A DNA stretch of 64,000 nt from Streptomyces venezuelae (GTDB lineage Bacteria > Actinomycetota > Actinomycetes > Streptomycetales > Streptomycetaceae): positions 5,356,001-5,420,000 of the forward strand of contig NZ_CP029193.1 in assembly GCF_008642355.1 (NCBI RefSeq). Reading direction: 5' to 3'. Positions 8,288-17,648 of this stretch are shown here, piece by piece (within the stretch, counting starts at the first letter, position 1; the number at the start of each line of letters is the position of its first letter). The position numbers and the translations under genes were made by a program. The notes beneath the pieces are model-generated. The model was given only the letters and a program-made list of their open reading frames with translations. It did no database searches and had not been told where the DNA came from.

Positions 8288-9928
8288 ATGCGTGGTGCCA
8301 AGAGCGCCAAGTGGGTCGCGTGCGCGATAACCGTCACTCTGGCGGCGACCGCCTGCGGCGGTGGCGGCAGCGACAGCAGTGACGACATGAACAAGGGCAA
8401 GGCGGACCCGAAGGGCATTGTCACCGCGCAGCTCAGCGAGCCGCAGAACCCGCTGCAGCCGGCCAACGCCAAGGAGAGCCAGGGCAGCCGTGTCCTGCGC
8501 ACCGTCTTCTCGGGCCTGGTCGACTACAAGCCCGGCTCCACCGAGCTCGAGAACATCAACGCCGAGTCGGTCAAGCCGAACAAGGACTCCTCGGTCTGGA
8601 CCATCAAGCTCAAGCCCGGATGGAAGTTCCACGACGGCACCACGGTGACCGCCAAGTCCTACGTGGACTCCTGGAACTGGTCCGCCAACGTCGCGAACAA
8701 CCAGACCAACTCCAGCTGGTTCGCGGACATCAAGGGCTACGAGGACGTCCACCCCGAGAAGGGCAAGCCGAAGTCCGACAAGATGTCGGGTCTGAAGGTC
8801 GTGGACGAGAACACCTTCACCGTCACGCTGAACAGCCCCGTCTCGTACTTCGCGTACAAGCTCGGCTACGACGTGTGGGCGCCGCTTCCCGAGGCCTTCT
8901 TCAAGGACCCGAAGGCGTTCGGCCAGAAGCCGATCGGCAACGGCCCCTACAAGTTCGTCTCGTGGGACCACAACAAGCTGATCAAGGTCCGCAAGTTCGA
9001 CGGCTACAAGGGCCCGAACGCGGCGAAGAACGGCGGCATCGACTTCAAGAACTACACGAAGGCCGACGCCGCGTACTCGGACCTGCGCTCGAACAACCTC
9101 GACTGGATCGAGCAGGTTCCGACCACCGCGCTGACGAACTACAAGCAGGACCTCGGCCCCCGCGCGATCGACCAGGAGTACTCCGCGGTCCAGTCGATCG
9201 TCCCGGCGTTCTACTCGAAGCAGTTCAAGGACATCGACCCCAAGGTCATCCAGGGTCTGTCCATGGCGATCGACCGCGACACGATCACCAAGAAGGTGCT
9301 GCACGGCACCCGTACCCCGGCCGACTCCTTCGTCGCCCGCGGTGTGCTCGGCCACAAGGACGGCGCCCTCGGCGACGTCGCGAAGTTCGACCCGGCGAAG
9401 GCCAAGGCCCTCATCAAGGAGGGTGGCGGCGTCCCGGGCAACAAGATCTCGATCCAGTTCAACGCCGACCAGGACCACAAGCCGTGGGTCGACGCGGTCT
9501 GCAACAGCATCCGCAAGTCGGTCGACGTCGAGTGCGTCGGCGACTCCAAGCCGACCTTCCAGGCCGACCTGAACGCGCGTGACAACAAGCAGGTCAAGTC
9601 CATGTACCGCGGTGGCTGGGTGCTCGACTACCCCGTCAACTCGAACTTCATGCGGGACCTGTACGGCAGCAAGGCCGCCGGTAACACCAGCGGGTTCTCC
9701 AACAAGAAGTTCGACGACCTGAGCACCAAGGCCGACAAGGCCGCCACGCTCGACGAGACCGTGAAGCTGTACCAGGAGGCGGAGCAGATCCTCGTCAAGG
9801 AGATGCCGGCCATCCCGCTGTGGTTCTACAAGGTCAACAGCGGTCAGTCGACCAACATCCTCGGCAAGATCCCCTACGGCCAGGACGGCGACCCCATCTT
9901 CACCGACGTTCAGGTGAAGCAGAAGTAA
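8288..9928 (+). CDS. Oligopeptide ABC transporter substrate-binding lipoprotein (operon 1)
   Basis: A 546-residue secreted lipoprotein that captures peptides for import. The signal peptide ends at AATAC, with Cys23 as lipidation site followed by a Gly/Ser linker. SBP family 5 features include QNPLQPANAKESQG, VWTIKLKPGWKFHDGT and GNGPYKFVSWDHN. The start is ATG 8288 because GAGGAGG lies just upstream; an in-frame codon at 8273 overlaps that site. It heads a five-gene run in the order binding protein, permease, permease, ATPase, ATPase. The position after typA is that of the S. coelicolor bldK peptide importer as I recall it, which is needed for aerial growth. That identity is inference, because I remember the first bldK gene as a permease. 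Confidence 0.93.
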   Translation: MRGAKSAKWVACAITVTLAATACGGGGSDSSDDMNKGKADPKGIVTAQLSEPQNPLQPANAKESQGSRVLRTVFSGLVDYKPGSTELENINAESVKPNKDSSVWTIKLKPGWKFHDGTTVTAKSYVDSWNWSANVANNQTNSSWFADIKGYEDVHPEKGKPKSDKMSGLKVVDENTFTVTLNSPVSYFAYKLGYDVWAPLPEAFFKDPKAFGQKPIGNGPYKFVSWDHNKLIKVRKFDGYKGPNAAKNGGIDFKNYTKADAAYSDLRSNNLDWIEQVPTTALTNYKQDLGPRAIDQEYSAVQSIVPAFYSKQFKDIDPKVIQGLSMAIDRDTITKKVLHGTRTPADSFVARGVLGHKDGALGDVAKFDPAKAKALIKEGGGVPGNKISIQFNADQDHKPWVDAVCNSIRKSVDVECVGDSKPTFQADLNARDNKQVKSMYRGGWVLDYPVNSNFMRDLYGSKAAGNTSGFSNKKFDDLSTKADKAATLDETVKLYQEAEQILVKEMPAIPLWFYKVNSGQSTNILGKIPYGQDGDPIFTDVQVKQK

Positions 9929-10073
9929 GCATCGGGACCGTCGTCGGGTGCCGCCGTCCCAACAGGGCGGCGGCACCCGACCGCAGGCGCGCAGGCCCGT
10001 ATCTCTCCACCCCCACCCTGCGGTTGAGGAGATTGCGTAGGCCGTCGCCGACCCCTCACGGCATGGAGGCATG

Positions 10074-11000
10074 ATGGGGCGCTACGCCGCCAGGCGACTG
10101 CTCCAGATGATCCCGATCTTCATCGGGACCACTCTGTTGATTTTCCTCATGGTCCACATCCTTCCCGGAGATCCCATCCGGGCGATGTGGGGCGACAAGG
10201 CCGCAGACCCCGCACAGGTCGCGGCACTGCGCCATGAGTTCGGGCTCGACAAGCCCGTGTGGAACCAGTACCTCGACTACATGGCCAACCTCTTCCAAGG
10301 GGACTTCGGCCGGACGTTCGGTGGCCGCGAGGTCGTCGACGTCATGTCGGAGGCGTTCCCGGTGACGCTCAGGCTCGCCGGTCTCGCCATCATCATCGAG
10401 ATCATCATCGGCATCGGTCTCGGTGCGTGGGCGGGCCTCAAGGCGGGCAAGACGGTGGACTCAGGTGTCCTCGTCTTCACCCTGCTCGTGATCTCCGTCC
10501 CGGTGTTCGTGCTCGGCTACCTCGCCCGGTTCATCTTCGCCGACGAACTCGGCTGGCTGCCGCCGAACGTGCAGGACTCCACGGACTTCTCACAGCTCTT
10601 CCTGCCCGCGTTCGTCCTCGCGATGCTCTCCATGGCCTACGTGGCACGGCTGACCCGCACGACGTTCGCCGAGAACCTGCGGGCCGACTACATGCGCACC
10701 GCGACGGCCAAGGGCCTGCCGCGCCGCCGCATCGTCGGCGTCCACCTGCTGCGCAACTCGCTGATTCCCGTGATCACCTTCATCGGCACGGACATCGGCG
10801 GCTTCATCGGAGGTGCCGTCATCACCGAGGGCATCTTCAACGTGCAGGGTGTGGGCAACCTGCTCTACAGGGCGATCCAGACGAGCGAGGGCTCCACGAT
10901 CGTCGGTGTGGTGACGATCATCGTCCTCGTCATCCTGCTGATCAACCTGATCATCGACCTGCTGTACGCGGTCCTGGACCCGAGGATCCGGTATGCCTGA
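10074..11000 (+). CDS. Oligopeptide ABC transporter permease, DppB/OppB type (operon 1)
   Basis: A 308-residue inner-membrane permease with six predicted spans. The first helix follows MGRYAARRLLQMIPIFIG. The cytoplasmic EAA loop, which docks the ATPase, reads RTATAKGLPRRRIVGVHLLR. Of two adjacent ATG codons (10071 and 10074), the second is better spaced from GGAGG at 10064-10068. The gene lies 145 bases after the binding-protein gene and overlaps the next permease by 8 bases, so translation of the two is probably coupled. Together they form the membrane channel of the importer. Length is typical of the DppB family. Confidence 0.93.
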   Translation: MGRYAARRLLQMIPIFIGTTLLIFLMVHILPGDPIRAMWGDKAADPAQVAALRHEFGLDKPVWNQYLDYMANLFQGDFGRTFGGREVVDVMSEAFPVTLRLAGLAIIIEIIIGIGLGAWAGLKAGKTVDSGVLVFTLLVISVPVFVLGYLARFIFADELGWLPPNVQDSTDFSQLFLPAFVLAMLSMAYVARLTRTTFAENLRADYMRTATAKGLPRRRIVGVHLLRNSLIPVITFIGTDIGGFIGGAVITEGIFNVQGVGNLLYRAIQTSEGSTIVGVVTIIVLVILLINLIIDLLYAVLDPRIRYA

Positions 11001-11988
11001 CGCACCTGTGAGCAAGACGGCCGTCGAGGTCTCCCCGGCGACGGCACGCCCGGAGGACGGCGCGGACACCGCGGCCGCGGGCGTCTCCGCCACCAAGGGC
11101 AACGCCGCCGGCGGTCAGGGCAACAAGGCCCGTTCGCTGTGGGGCGACGCCTGGTACGAGCTCCGGCACCGGCCGATGTTCTGGATCTCGGCGTCGCTGC
11201 TGGTCCTGCTGCTCCTGATCGCCGCCTTCCCGGGAGTGTTCACCGGCGCCGACCCGCGCGACGGTGACCTGACCAACCACTTCCTGAGCAAGCCGGAACT
11301 GACCCACTTCTTCCAGGCCGACTGGTTCGGCTACGACGCGCAGGGCCGCTCCATCTACGCCCGGGTCATCTACGGGACGCGCGCGTCGGTCCTGGTCGGC
11401 GTGGGCGTGACGGTCCTCGTCACCCTGCTCGGCGGCCTGCTCGGCATGCTCGCGGGGTACTTCGGGGGCTGGATCGACTCGGTCATCTCCCGGATCACGG
11501 ACATCTTCTTCGGTCTGCCCTTCCTGCTCGGCACGATGGTCATCCTGAACGCCTTCACCGAGCGCAAGGTCTACGTCGTCATCGCGTCCCTCGCGTTCCT
11601 CGGCTGGACCTCGATCGCCCGTGTGACGCGCAGTTCCGTGATCAGCGCCAAGCAGGCCGACTACGTGACGGCCGCGCGGGCGCTCGGTGCCGGGACCACG
11701 AGGATGCTGTTCCGTCATGTGATGCCGAACGCCATCGCGCCGACCATCGTGGTCGCGACGATCGCGCTGGGCGGCTACATCTCGGCCGAGGCGACCCTCT
11801 CCTACCTCGGACTCGGTCTCGCCGACCCGACGATTTCCTGGGGCATCGACATCTCCGAGGGGAGCACGGCGATCCGGGACAACCCGCACGCCCTGTTCTT
11901 CCCCGCGGGCATGCTGAGCATCACGGTCTTCGCGTTCATCATGCTCGGCGACGCGGTCCGCGACGCCCTCGACCCCAAGCTGCGCTGA
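10993..11988 (+). CDS. Oligopeptide ABC transporter permease, DppC/OppC type (operon 1)
   Basis: A 331-residue permease that pairs with the preceding DppB-type protein. A cytoplasmic N-terminal extension of about 45 residues, rich in Ala and Gly, precedes ARSLWGDAWYELRHRPMFW and the first span. The EAA loop is TAARALGAGTTRMLFRHVMP. The C-terminal FIMLGDAVRDALDPKLR is a DppC hallmark. The ATG lies inside the end of the previous gene (8-base overlap). The first ATPase gene starts 12 bases downstream. The counterpart in operon 2 has the same layout and overlap. Confidence 0.93.
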   Translation: MPDAPVSKTAVEVSPATARPEDGADTAAAGVSATKGNAAGGQGNKARSLWGDAWYELRHRPMFWISASLLVLLLLIAAFPGVFTGADPRDGDLTNHFLSKPELTHFFQADWFGYDAQGRSIYARVIYGTRASVLVGVGVTVLVTLLGGLLGMLAGYFGGWIDSVISRITDIFFGLPFLLGTMVILNAFTERKVYVVIASLAFLGWTSIARVTRSSVISAKQADYVTAARALGAGTTRMLFRHVMPNAIAPTIVVATIALGGYISAEATLSYLGLGLADPTISWGIDISEGSTAIRDNPHALFFPAGMLSITVFAFIMLGDAVRDALDPKLR

Positions 11989-11999
11989 GGGAGGCGTAC

Positions 12000-13061
12000 G
12001 TGACCAGCATCGACCTCAAACAAGACGCCTTCCCCGCGCCCCGTTCGGGCGAGGAGAAGAGCGGCAGGCTCCTGGACGTCAAGGACCTGCACGTCGAATT
12101 CCACACCCGTGACGGCGTGGTCAAGGCCGTCAACGGCGTGAACTACAGCGTGGACGCCGGCGAAACGCTCGCCGTCCTCGGTGAGTCGGGCTCCGGAAAG
12201 TCCGTGACCGCCCAGGCGATCATGGGCATCCTCGACATGCCGCCCGGCAAGATCCCGCAGGGCGAGATCCTCTACCGCGGCCAGGACATGCTGAAGATGA
12301 GCGGGGAGGAGCGCCGCAAGATCCGCGGCCGGAAGATCGCGATGATCTTCCAGGACGCGCTGTCCTCGCTCAACCCCGTGCTCTCGGTGGGCTACCAGCT
12401 CGGCGAGATGTTCCGCGTGCACGAGGGCCTGAGCCGCAAGGAAGCCAAGACCAAGGCCATCGAGCTGATGGAGAAGGTCAAGATCCCGGCGGCCAAGGAG
12501 CGGGTGAACGACTACCCGCACCAGTTCTCCGGCGGTATGCGCCAGCGCATCATGATCGCGATGGCGCTGGCCCTGGAGCCGGATCTGATCATCGCGGACG
12601 AGCCCACCACGGCGCTCGACGTGACGGTCCAGGCGCAGGTCATGGACCTGCTCGCGGAGCTCCAGCGCGAGTACAACATGGGCCTGATCCTGATCACCCA
12701 CGACCTCGGCGTCGTCGCCGACGTCGCGGACAAGATCGCCGTCATGTACGCGGGCCGGATCGTGGAGACGGCGCCCGTCCACGAGCTGTACAAGCGTCCC
12801 GCGCACCCGTACACCCGTGGCCTCCTCGACTCGATCCCGCGCCTGGACCAGAAGGGCCAGGAGCTGTACGCGATCAAGGGGCTGCCGCCCAACCTGCTCA
12901 AGATCCCCGGCGGTTGCGCGTTCAATCCGCGCTGCCCCAAGGCGCAGGACATCTGCCGCACGGAGATCCCGGCGCTCGTGCCGGTCACCGAGCAGGACGG
13001 CACGGAGCTGCCGGGCCGCGGCAGCGCGTGCCACTTCTGGAAGGAGACGATCCATGGCTGA
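12000..13061 (+). CDS. Oligopeptide ABC transporter ATP-binding protein, DppD/OppD type (operon 1)
   Basis: A 353-residue ATPase that powers peptide import. Walker A is GESGSGKS and the signature is FSGGMRQRI. Walker B is [12 protein letters not shown] and the switch is ITHDLG. The C-terminal oligopeptide-transporter domain has a Cys-rich segment (GCAFNPRCPKAQDIC) of the kind that binds an iron-sulfur cluster in some DppD proteins (family knowledge). The start is GTG 12000 after GGGAGG. The gene overlaps its partner by 8 bases (13054-13061). It is very similar to the operon-2 ATPase at 18622. Confidence 0.95.
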   Translation: MTSIDLKQDAFPAPRSGEEKSGRLLDVKDLHVEFHTRDGVVKAVNGVNYSVDAGETLAVLGESGSGKSVTAQAIMGILDMPPGKIPQGEILYRGQDMLKMSGEERRKIRGRKIAMIFQDALSSLNPVLSVGYQLGEMFRVHEGLSRKEAKTKAIELMEKVKIPAAKERVNDYPHQFSGGMRQRIMIAMALALEPDLIIADEPTTALDVTVQAQVMDLLAELQREYNMGLILITHDLGVVADVADKIAVMYAGRIVETAPVHELYKRPAHPYTRGLLDSIPRLDQKGQELYAIKGLPPNLLKIPGGCAFNPRCPKAQDICRTEIPALVPVTEQDGTELPGRGSACHFWKETIHG

Positions 13062-14220
13062 GCCGACGAAGGCTTCGAAGCTCTCGAAGACGGACGGGCC
13101 CACCGACGCCACACCGAACGTCTCCGACGTGGAAACGGTCGAGGCGGCCACCGAGACCGAGGCCGTCGCCGCGATCGAGGCGCCCGTCGAGCGCGGTGAG
13201 CCGATCCTCCAGGTCCGCAACCTGGTGAAGCACTTCCCTCTGACGCAGGGAATCCTGTTCAAGCGGCAGATCGGTGCGGTCAAGGCCGTCGACGGTGTCT
13301 CCTTCGACCTGTACCAGGGCGAGACGCTGGGCATCGTGGGCGAGTCCGGTTGTGGCAAGTCCACGGTCGCGAAGCTCCTCATGACCCTCGAACGCGCCAC
13401 GGCGGGTGAGGTGTTCTACAAGGGTCAGGACATCACCAAGCTGTCCGGGCGGGCGTTGAAGGCGGTCCGCCGGAACATCCAGATGGTGTTCCAGGACCCG
13501 TACACGTCCCTCAACCCCCGTATGACGGTGGGTGACATCATCGGGGAGCCCTTCGAGATCCACCCGGAGGTGGCCCCGAAGGGTTCGCGCCGTCAGAAGG
13601 TCCAGGACCTCCTGGACGTGGTGGGTCTCAACCCGGAGTACATCAACCGCTACCCGCACCAGTTCTCGGGTGGTCAGCGTCAGCGCATCGGCATCGCGCG
13701 CGGTCTGGCCCTCAACCCTGAGATCATCATCTGCGACGAGCCGGTCTCGGCCCTGGACGTGTCCGTCCAGGCGCAGGTCATCAACCTGATGGCCAAGCTC
13801 CAGGACGAGTTCAACCTGTCCTACCTCTTCATCGCGCACGACCTGTCGATCGTCCGGCACATCTCGGACCGCGTGGGCGTGATGTACCTCGGCAAGATGG
13901 CGGAGATCGGCTCGGACGAGCAGATCTACGAGCACCCGACGCACCCGTACACGCAGGCGCTGCTCTCCGCCGTCCCGGTCCCGGACCCGGAGTCCCGCGA
14001 GGGGCGTGAGCGGATCATCCTCACCGGCGACGTCCCGTCCCCGGCGAACCCTCCCTCGGGCTGCCGCTTCCGCACGCGGTGCTGGAAGGCGGAGGACAAG
14101 TGCGCGAAGGAGATCCCGCTCCTGGCGATCCCCGAGCGTTTCAAGGGTCAGGACACCCCGGCGGCACACGAGTCGGCCTGCCACTTCGCCGAAGAGAAGG
14201 ACGTCGTACACGCGGCGTAA
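13054..14220 (+). CDS. Oligopeptide ABC transporter ATP-binding protein, DppF/OppF type (operon 1)
   Basis: A 388-residue partner ATPase. Compared with the operon-2 copy it carries an N-terminal extension of about 45 acidic and Thr/Ser-rich residues before EPILQVRNLVKHF. Walker A is GESGCGKS, the signature FSGGQRQRI, Walker [13 protein letters not shown]. The C-terminal Cys-bearing region reads [15 protein letters not shown]. The ATG at 13054 lies within the end of the previous gene and is preceded by GGAG. This is the last gene of the operon; a strong terminator begins 10 bases downstream. Confidence 0.95.
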   Translation: MAEPTKASKLSKTDGPTDATPNVSDVETVEAATETEAVAAIEAPVERGEPILQVRNLVKHFPLTQGILFKRQIGAVKAVDGVSFDLYQGETLGIVGESGCGKSTVAKLLMTLERATAGEVFYKGQDITKLSGRALKAVRRNIQMVFQDPYTSLNPRMTVGDIIGEPFEIHPEVAPKGSRRQKVQDLLDVVGLNPEYINRYPHQFSGGQRQRIGIARGLALNPEIIICDEPVSALDVSVQAQVINLMAKLQDEFNLSYLFIAHDLSIVRHISDRVGVMYLGKMAEIGSDEQIYEHPTHPYTQALLSAVPVPDPESREGRERIILTGDVPSPANPPSGCRFRTRCWKAEDKCAKEIPLLAIPERFKGQDTPAAHESACHFAEEKDVVHAA

Positions 14221-14229
14221 CCGCCCCAC

Positions 14230-14279
14230 AGAACCGCCCGTACCCCGCGAACCTCGTGTTCGCGGGGTACGGGCGTTCT
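14230..14279. terminator. Bidirectional terminator between importer operon 1 and the Uma2 gene
   Basis: A perfect 18-bp stem (14235-14252 with 14258-14275) with a five-base loop, extended by further pairing of AGAA with TTCT. It sits between the convergent stop codons at 14220 and 14282 and can serve both. Confidence 0.9.
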
Positions 14280-14281
14280 GC

Positions 14282-14866
14282 TCAGCGCGCGCCCGCACCC
14301 GGCTTCTCGTAACGCCGGAAGGCTGCGGTCTCGACGGTCCAGGGGCCGAAGGGCACGGCATCCCCGAAGATGTACGGCTCCTTGGACCGGTAGCGGCCTG
14401 CGCAGGGTTCGGAGTGCACTTCGATCGTTCCGGTCCGGGGATCGACGATCAGGTAGTGGCCGATGCCCATGGCCGGGTACTCGGACAGCTTCTCGCCGTA
14501 GTCGTTGTCGGGGTTGGACGGGGACACGATCTCCACGACGGCCAGTACGTTCGTGGCGTCGACAGCGAGACCGTCTTCGTCAAGCACCGCCTCGGGGATG
14601 ACCACGGCGTCCGGTCGGCGCATGCGGCCGATGGAGGGGTGTTCGATCTCGGGGCCGTTCTCGCAGACATAGCCGGGATGTGTGGCTGGGAGCTGCTTGT
14701 TCAGCTGGTCACGGATGCGCCGGACCGTGCCCTCGTGACGCTTGGAGGGGCACATCATGGCCAGTATCGGACCCGACGGTCCGATCTCGACGTTCCAGCT
14801 CCCCTCCAAGCGCTCGGCGTAGGCCCCGAGCTCCTCTGCGATCGCACGCATCCTGGCGTAGTCCAT
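14282..14866 (-). CDS. Uma2-family protein (PD-(D/E)XK nuclease fold)
   Basis: A 194-residue protein of the Uma2/DUF820 family, a restriction-endonuclease-like fold whose biological role is unsettled. The nuclease-type acidic residues are visible in RRPDAVVIP and in VVEIVSPSN. A following Lys sits in DYGEKLSEY, and then IGHYLIVDPRTGTIEV. The start is ATG 14866. There is no good ribosome binding site before it, so a leaderless transcript is possible. The gene is inverted between the two importer operons and shares a terminator with the first. Uma2 genes are numerous and mobile in streptomycetes, so this is the one plausibly inserted element in the peptide-transport block. No toxin or partner gene is adjacent. 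Confidence 0.85.
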   Translation of the reverse strand: MDYARMRAIAEELGAYAERLEGSWNVEIGPSGPILAMMCPSKRHEGTVRRIRDQLNKQLPATHPGYVCENGPEIEHPSIGRMRRPDAVVIPEAVLDEDGLAVDATNVLAVVEIVSPSNPDNDYGEKLSEYPAMGIGHYLIVDPRTGTIEVHSEPCAGRYRSKEPYIFGDAVPFGPWTVETAAFRRYEKPGAGAR

Positions 14867-15074
14867 ACCGTCAGAGTACGAGCACGACCAGCTCGGCGCG
14901 GGGCCCTTGTGATCGTCCGCATTACAGGAGTCGGGGACGCCGACGGACGCGTGCCGGGGTGCGTACATCCGGATGGGTTCCGGACTCGTACGGGTGGGGT
15001 AAATATGCGGTTCATTCCTGTTGCGGCGATATTTGGCGGTAAGCAATCGCGGTAGCCGAGGACAGGAGGACTCC

Positions 15075-16706
15075 ATGCGTGGAGCCACGCACGCCAAGTG
15101 GGCCGCATGTGCGGTGACCGTCGCTCTCGCCGCGACGGCCTGCGGTGGCGGGGGGAGTGGCGGCGGTGGTGGTGACGGCTCCGGCATCGTGAGCTCCTCC
15201 TGGGGCGACCCCCAGAACCCGCTGGAGCCGGCGAACACCAACGAGGTGCAGGGCGGCAAGATCCTCGACATGGTCTTCCGCGGGCTCAAGCGGTACGACC
15301 CGAAGACCGGCGAGGCCAAGGACATGGTCGCCGAGTCGATCGAGACCAAGGACGCGCAGAACTTCACGGTCAAGATCAAGGACAACTGGAAGTTCAGCAA
15401 CGGCGAGAAGGTCACCGCCAAGTCGTTCGTGGACGCCTGGAACTACGGCGCGAACCTCGAGAACAACCAGAAGAACGCGTACTTCTTCGGCTACATCGAG
15501 GGCTACGACAAGGTCCACCCCGAGAAGGGCGACCCCAGCGCCAAGACCCTCTCCGGCCTGAAGGTCGTCGACGAGAGGACCTTCACGGTCAAGCTGAGCC
15601 AGAAGTTCTCCACCTGGCCCGACACCCTCGGCTACCCCGCCTTCGCCCCGCTGCCCAAGGCGTTCTACGACGACCACGACGGCTGGCTGTCCAAGCCCGT
15701 CGGCAACGGCCCGTACACCGTGGACTCGTACACCAAGGGCTCCAAGATGTCCCTGCGCAAGTGGGACGGCTACCCCGGCGACGACAAGGCGCGGAACGGC
15801 GGTGTGGACATGAAGGTCTACACCGACAACAACACCGCCTACACCGACCTGATGGCCGGCAACCTCGACCTCGTCGACGACGTGCCCGCCTCGCAGCTCA
15901 AGAACGCCAAGAACGACCTCGGCGACCGCTACATCAACACCCCCGCCGGCATCATCCAGACCCTCGCCTTCCCGTTCTACGACAGCAAGTGGAACAAGGA
16001 CGGCATGGAGAAGGTCCGCCAGGGCCTGTCCATGGCGATCAACCGCGAGCAGATCACCGAGACGATCTTCCAGAAGACGCGCACACCGGCCTCCGACTGG
16101 ACCTCACCGGTCCTCGGCGAGAAGGGCGGCTACAAGGAAGGGCTCTGCGGCGACGCCTGCACCTACGACGCCGCGAAGGCCAAGAAGCTCGTCGAGGAGG
16201 GCGGCGGCATCCCCGGCGGCACCCTCAAGGTCACCTACAACGCGGACACCGGCTCCCACAAGGAGTGGGTCGACGCCGTCTGCAACTCCATCAACAAGGC
16301 CCTCGGCAAGGACAAGGCCTGCGTCGCCAACCCCGTCGGCACCTTCGCGGACTTCCGCAGCAAGGCCTCCAAGCAGGAGCTCGACGGCGCCTGGCGCGCG
16401 GGCTGGCAGATGGACTACCCGCTGATCCAGAACTTCCTGGAGCCGGTCTACTTCACCGACGCCCCCTCCAACGACGGCAAGTACTCCGACAAGGAGTTCG
16501 ACAAGCTCGTCAACGAGGCCAACGGCGAGACGGACACCACCAAGGCCATCGGCAAGTTCCAGGACGCCGAGAAGATCCTCGCCAAGGACATGCCCGCCAT
16601 CCCGCTCTGGTACCAGAACGGCAGCGCCGGCTACTCGGACAAGGTCTCCGACGTCTCCCTGAACCAGTTCAGCGTGCCGGTCTACAACGAGATCAAGGTC
16701 AACTGA
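15075..16706 (+). CDS. Oligopeptide ABC transporter substrate-binding lipoprotein (operon 2)
   Basis: A 543-residue paralogue of the operon-1 binding protein. It shares a near-identical start (MRGA..AKW.ACA) and lipobox (AATAC, Cys23), and a Gly-rich linker follows. SBP family 5 landmarks include QNPLEPANTNEVQGGK, FTVKIKDNWKFSNGEK and GNGPYTVDSYTKG. The start is ATG 15075 after AGGAGG; a longer in-frame reading from 15021 has no such site. It heads the second five-gene importer operon. The mature sequence differs clearly from operon 1, so a different peptide preference is likely (inference). Confidence 0.93.
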   Translation: MRGATHAKWAACAVTVALAATACGGGGSGGGGGDGSGIVSSSWGDPQNPLEPANTNEVQGGKILDMVFRGLKRYDPKTGEAKDMVAESIETKDAQNFTVKIKDNWKFSNGEKVTAKSFVDAWNYGANLENNQKNAYFFGYIEGYDKVHPEKGDPSAKTLSGLKVVDERTFTVKLSQKFSTWPDTLGYPAFAPLPKAFYDDHDGWLSKPVGNGPYTVDSYTKGSKMSLRKWDGYPGDDKARNGGVDMKVYTDNNTAYTDLMAGNLDLVDDVPASQLKNAKNDLGDRYINTPAGIIQTLAFPFYDSKWNKDGMEKVRQGLSMAINREQITETIFQKTRTPASDWTSPVLGEKGGYKEGLCGDACTYDAAKAKKLVEEGGGIPGGTLKVTYNADTGSHKEWVDAVCNSINKALGKDKACVANPVGTFADFRSKASKQELDGAWRAGWQMDYPLIQNFLEPVYFTDAPSNDGKYSDKEFDKLVNEANGETDTTKAIGKFQDAEKILAKDMPAIPLWYQNGSAGYSDKVSDVSLNQFSVPVYNEIKVN

Positions 16707-16724
16707 GACGCCGGGAGCCGCCCC

Positions 16725-17648
16725 ATGGGACGTTATGTGATCCGGCGCCTGCTGCAGATGATCCCGGTCTTCATCGGCGCCACGCTGCTGATCTTCCTGA
16801 TGGTGAACGTGATGGGCGACCCCGTCGCGGGCCTGTGCGGCGACCGCAAGTGCGACCCCGCCACGGCCACCCGGCTCAAGAAGGAGTTCGGCCTCGATAA
16901 GCCGGTGTGGCAGCAGTACCTGACGTACATGGGCAACGTCTTCACCGGTGACTTCGGCACCGCGTTCAACGGCCAGAAGGTCACCGAACTGATGTCGGCC
17001 GCCTTCCCCGTCACCATCCGCCTCACCATCGTGGCGATCGTCTTCGAGATCGTCATCGGCATCTCGCTGGGCGTCCTCACGGGCCTGCGGCGCGGGCGCC
17101 CCGTCGACACCGTGGTGCTGCTCCTCACCCTCGTCGTCATCTCCATCCCCACCTTCGTCACCGGACTCGTCCTGCAACTCCTGCTCGGCGTGGAGTGGGG
17201 CGTCATCAAACCCTCCGTGTCGAGCGAGGCGCCCTTCAACGAGCTGCTCATCCCGGGACTCGTGCTCGCCTCCGTCTCCCTGGCGTACGTCACCCGCCTG
17301 ACCCGCACCTCCATCGCGGAGAACCGGCGCTCCGACTACGTCCGCACCGCCGTCGCCAAGGGCCTCCCGCGCCGCCGCGTCATCACCCGGCACCTGCTGC
17401 GCAACTCGCTGATCCCCGTGGTCACCTTCATCGGCACCGACGTGGGCGCGCTGATGGGCGGCGCGATCGTCACCGAGCGGATCTTCAACATCCACGGCGT
17501 CGGCTTCCAGCTCTACCAGGGGATCCTCCGCCAGAGCACCCAGACCGTCGTCGGCTTCGTGACCGTCCTCGTCCTGGTCTTCCTGGTGGCCAACCTCATC
17601 GTCGACCTCCTGTACGCCGTACTCGACCCGAGGATCCGCTATGCCTGA
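16725..17648 (+). CDS. Oligopeptide ABC transporter permease, DppB/OppB type (operon 2)
   Basis: A 307-residue six-span permease beginning MGRYVIRRLLQMIPVFIG, close to the operon-1 copy throughout. A short periplasmic segment contains CGDRKCDP, a two-Cys insert absent from the operon-1 protein, which could form a disulfide. The EAA loop is RTAVAKGLPRRRVITRHLLR. It starts 18 bases after the binding-protein gene, a much tighter spacing than the 145 bases in operon 1. It overlaps the next permease by 8 bases. Confidence 0.93.
   Translation: MGRYVIRRLLQMIPVFIGATLLIFLMVNVMGDPVAGLCGDRKCDPATATRLKKEFGLDKPVWQQYLTYMGNVFTGDFGTAFNGQKVTELMSAAFPVTIRLTIVAIVFEIVIGISLGVLTGLRRGRPVDTVVLLLTLVVISIPTFVTGLVLQLLLGVEWGVIKPSVSSEAPFNELLIPGLVLASVSLAYVTRLTRTSIAENRRSDYVRTAVAKGLPRRRVITRHLLRNSLIPVVTFIGTDVGALMGGAIVTERIFNIHGVGFQLYQGILRQSTQTVVGFVTVLVLVFLVANLIVDLLYAVLDPRIRYA

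Noticed and set aside
8288..14220. Naming the first importer bldKA-E outright
   Set aside because: The location fits, but here the binding-protein gene is first, whereas I recall the S. coelicolor operon beginning with a permease. Without alignment, symbols would be overclaiming.
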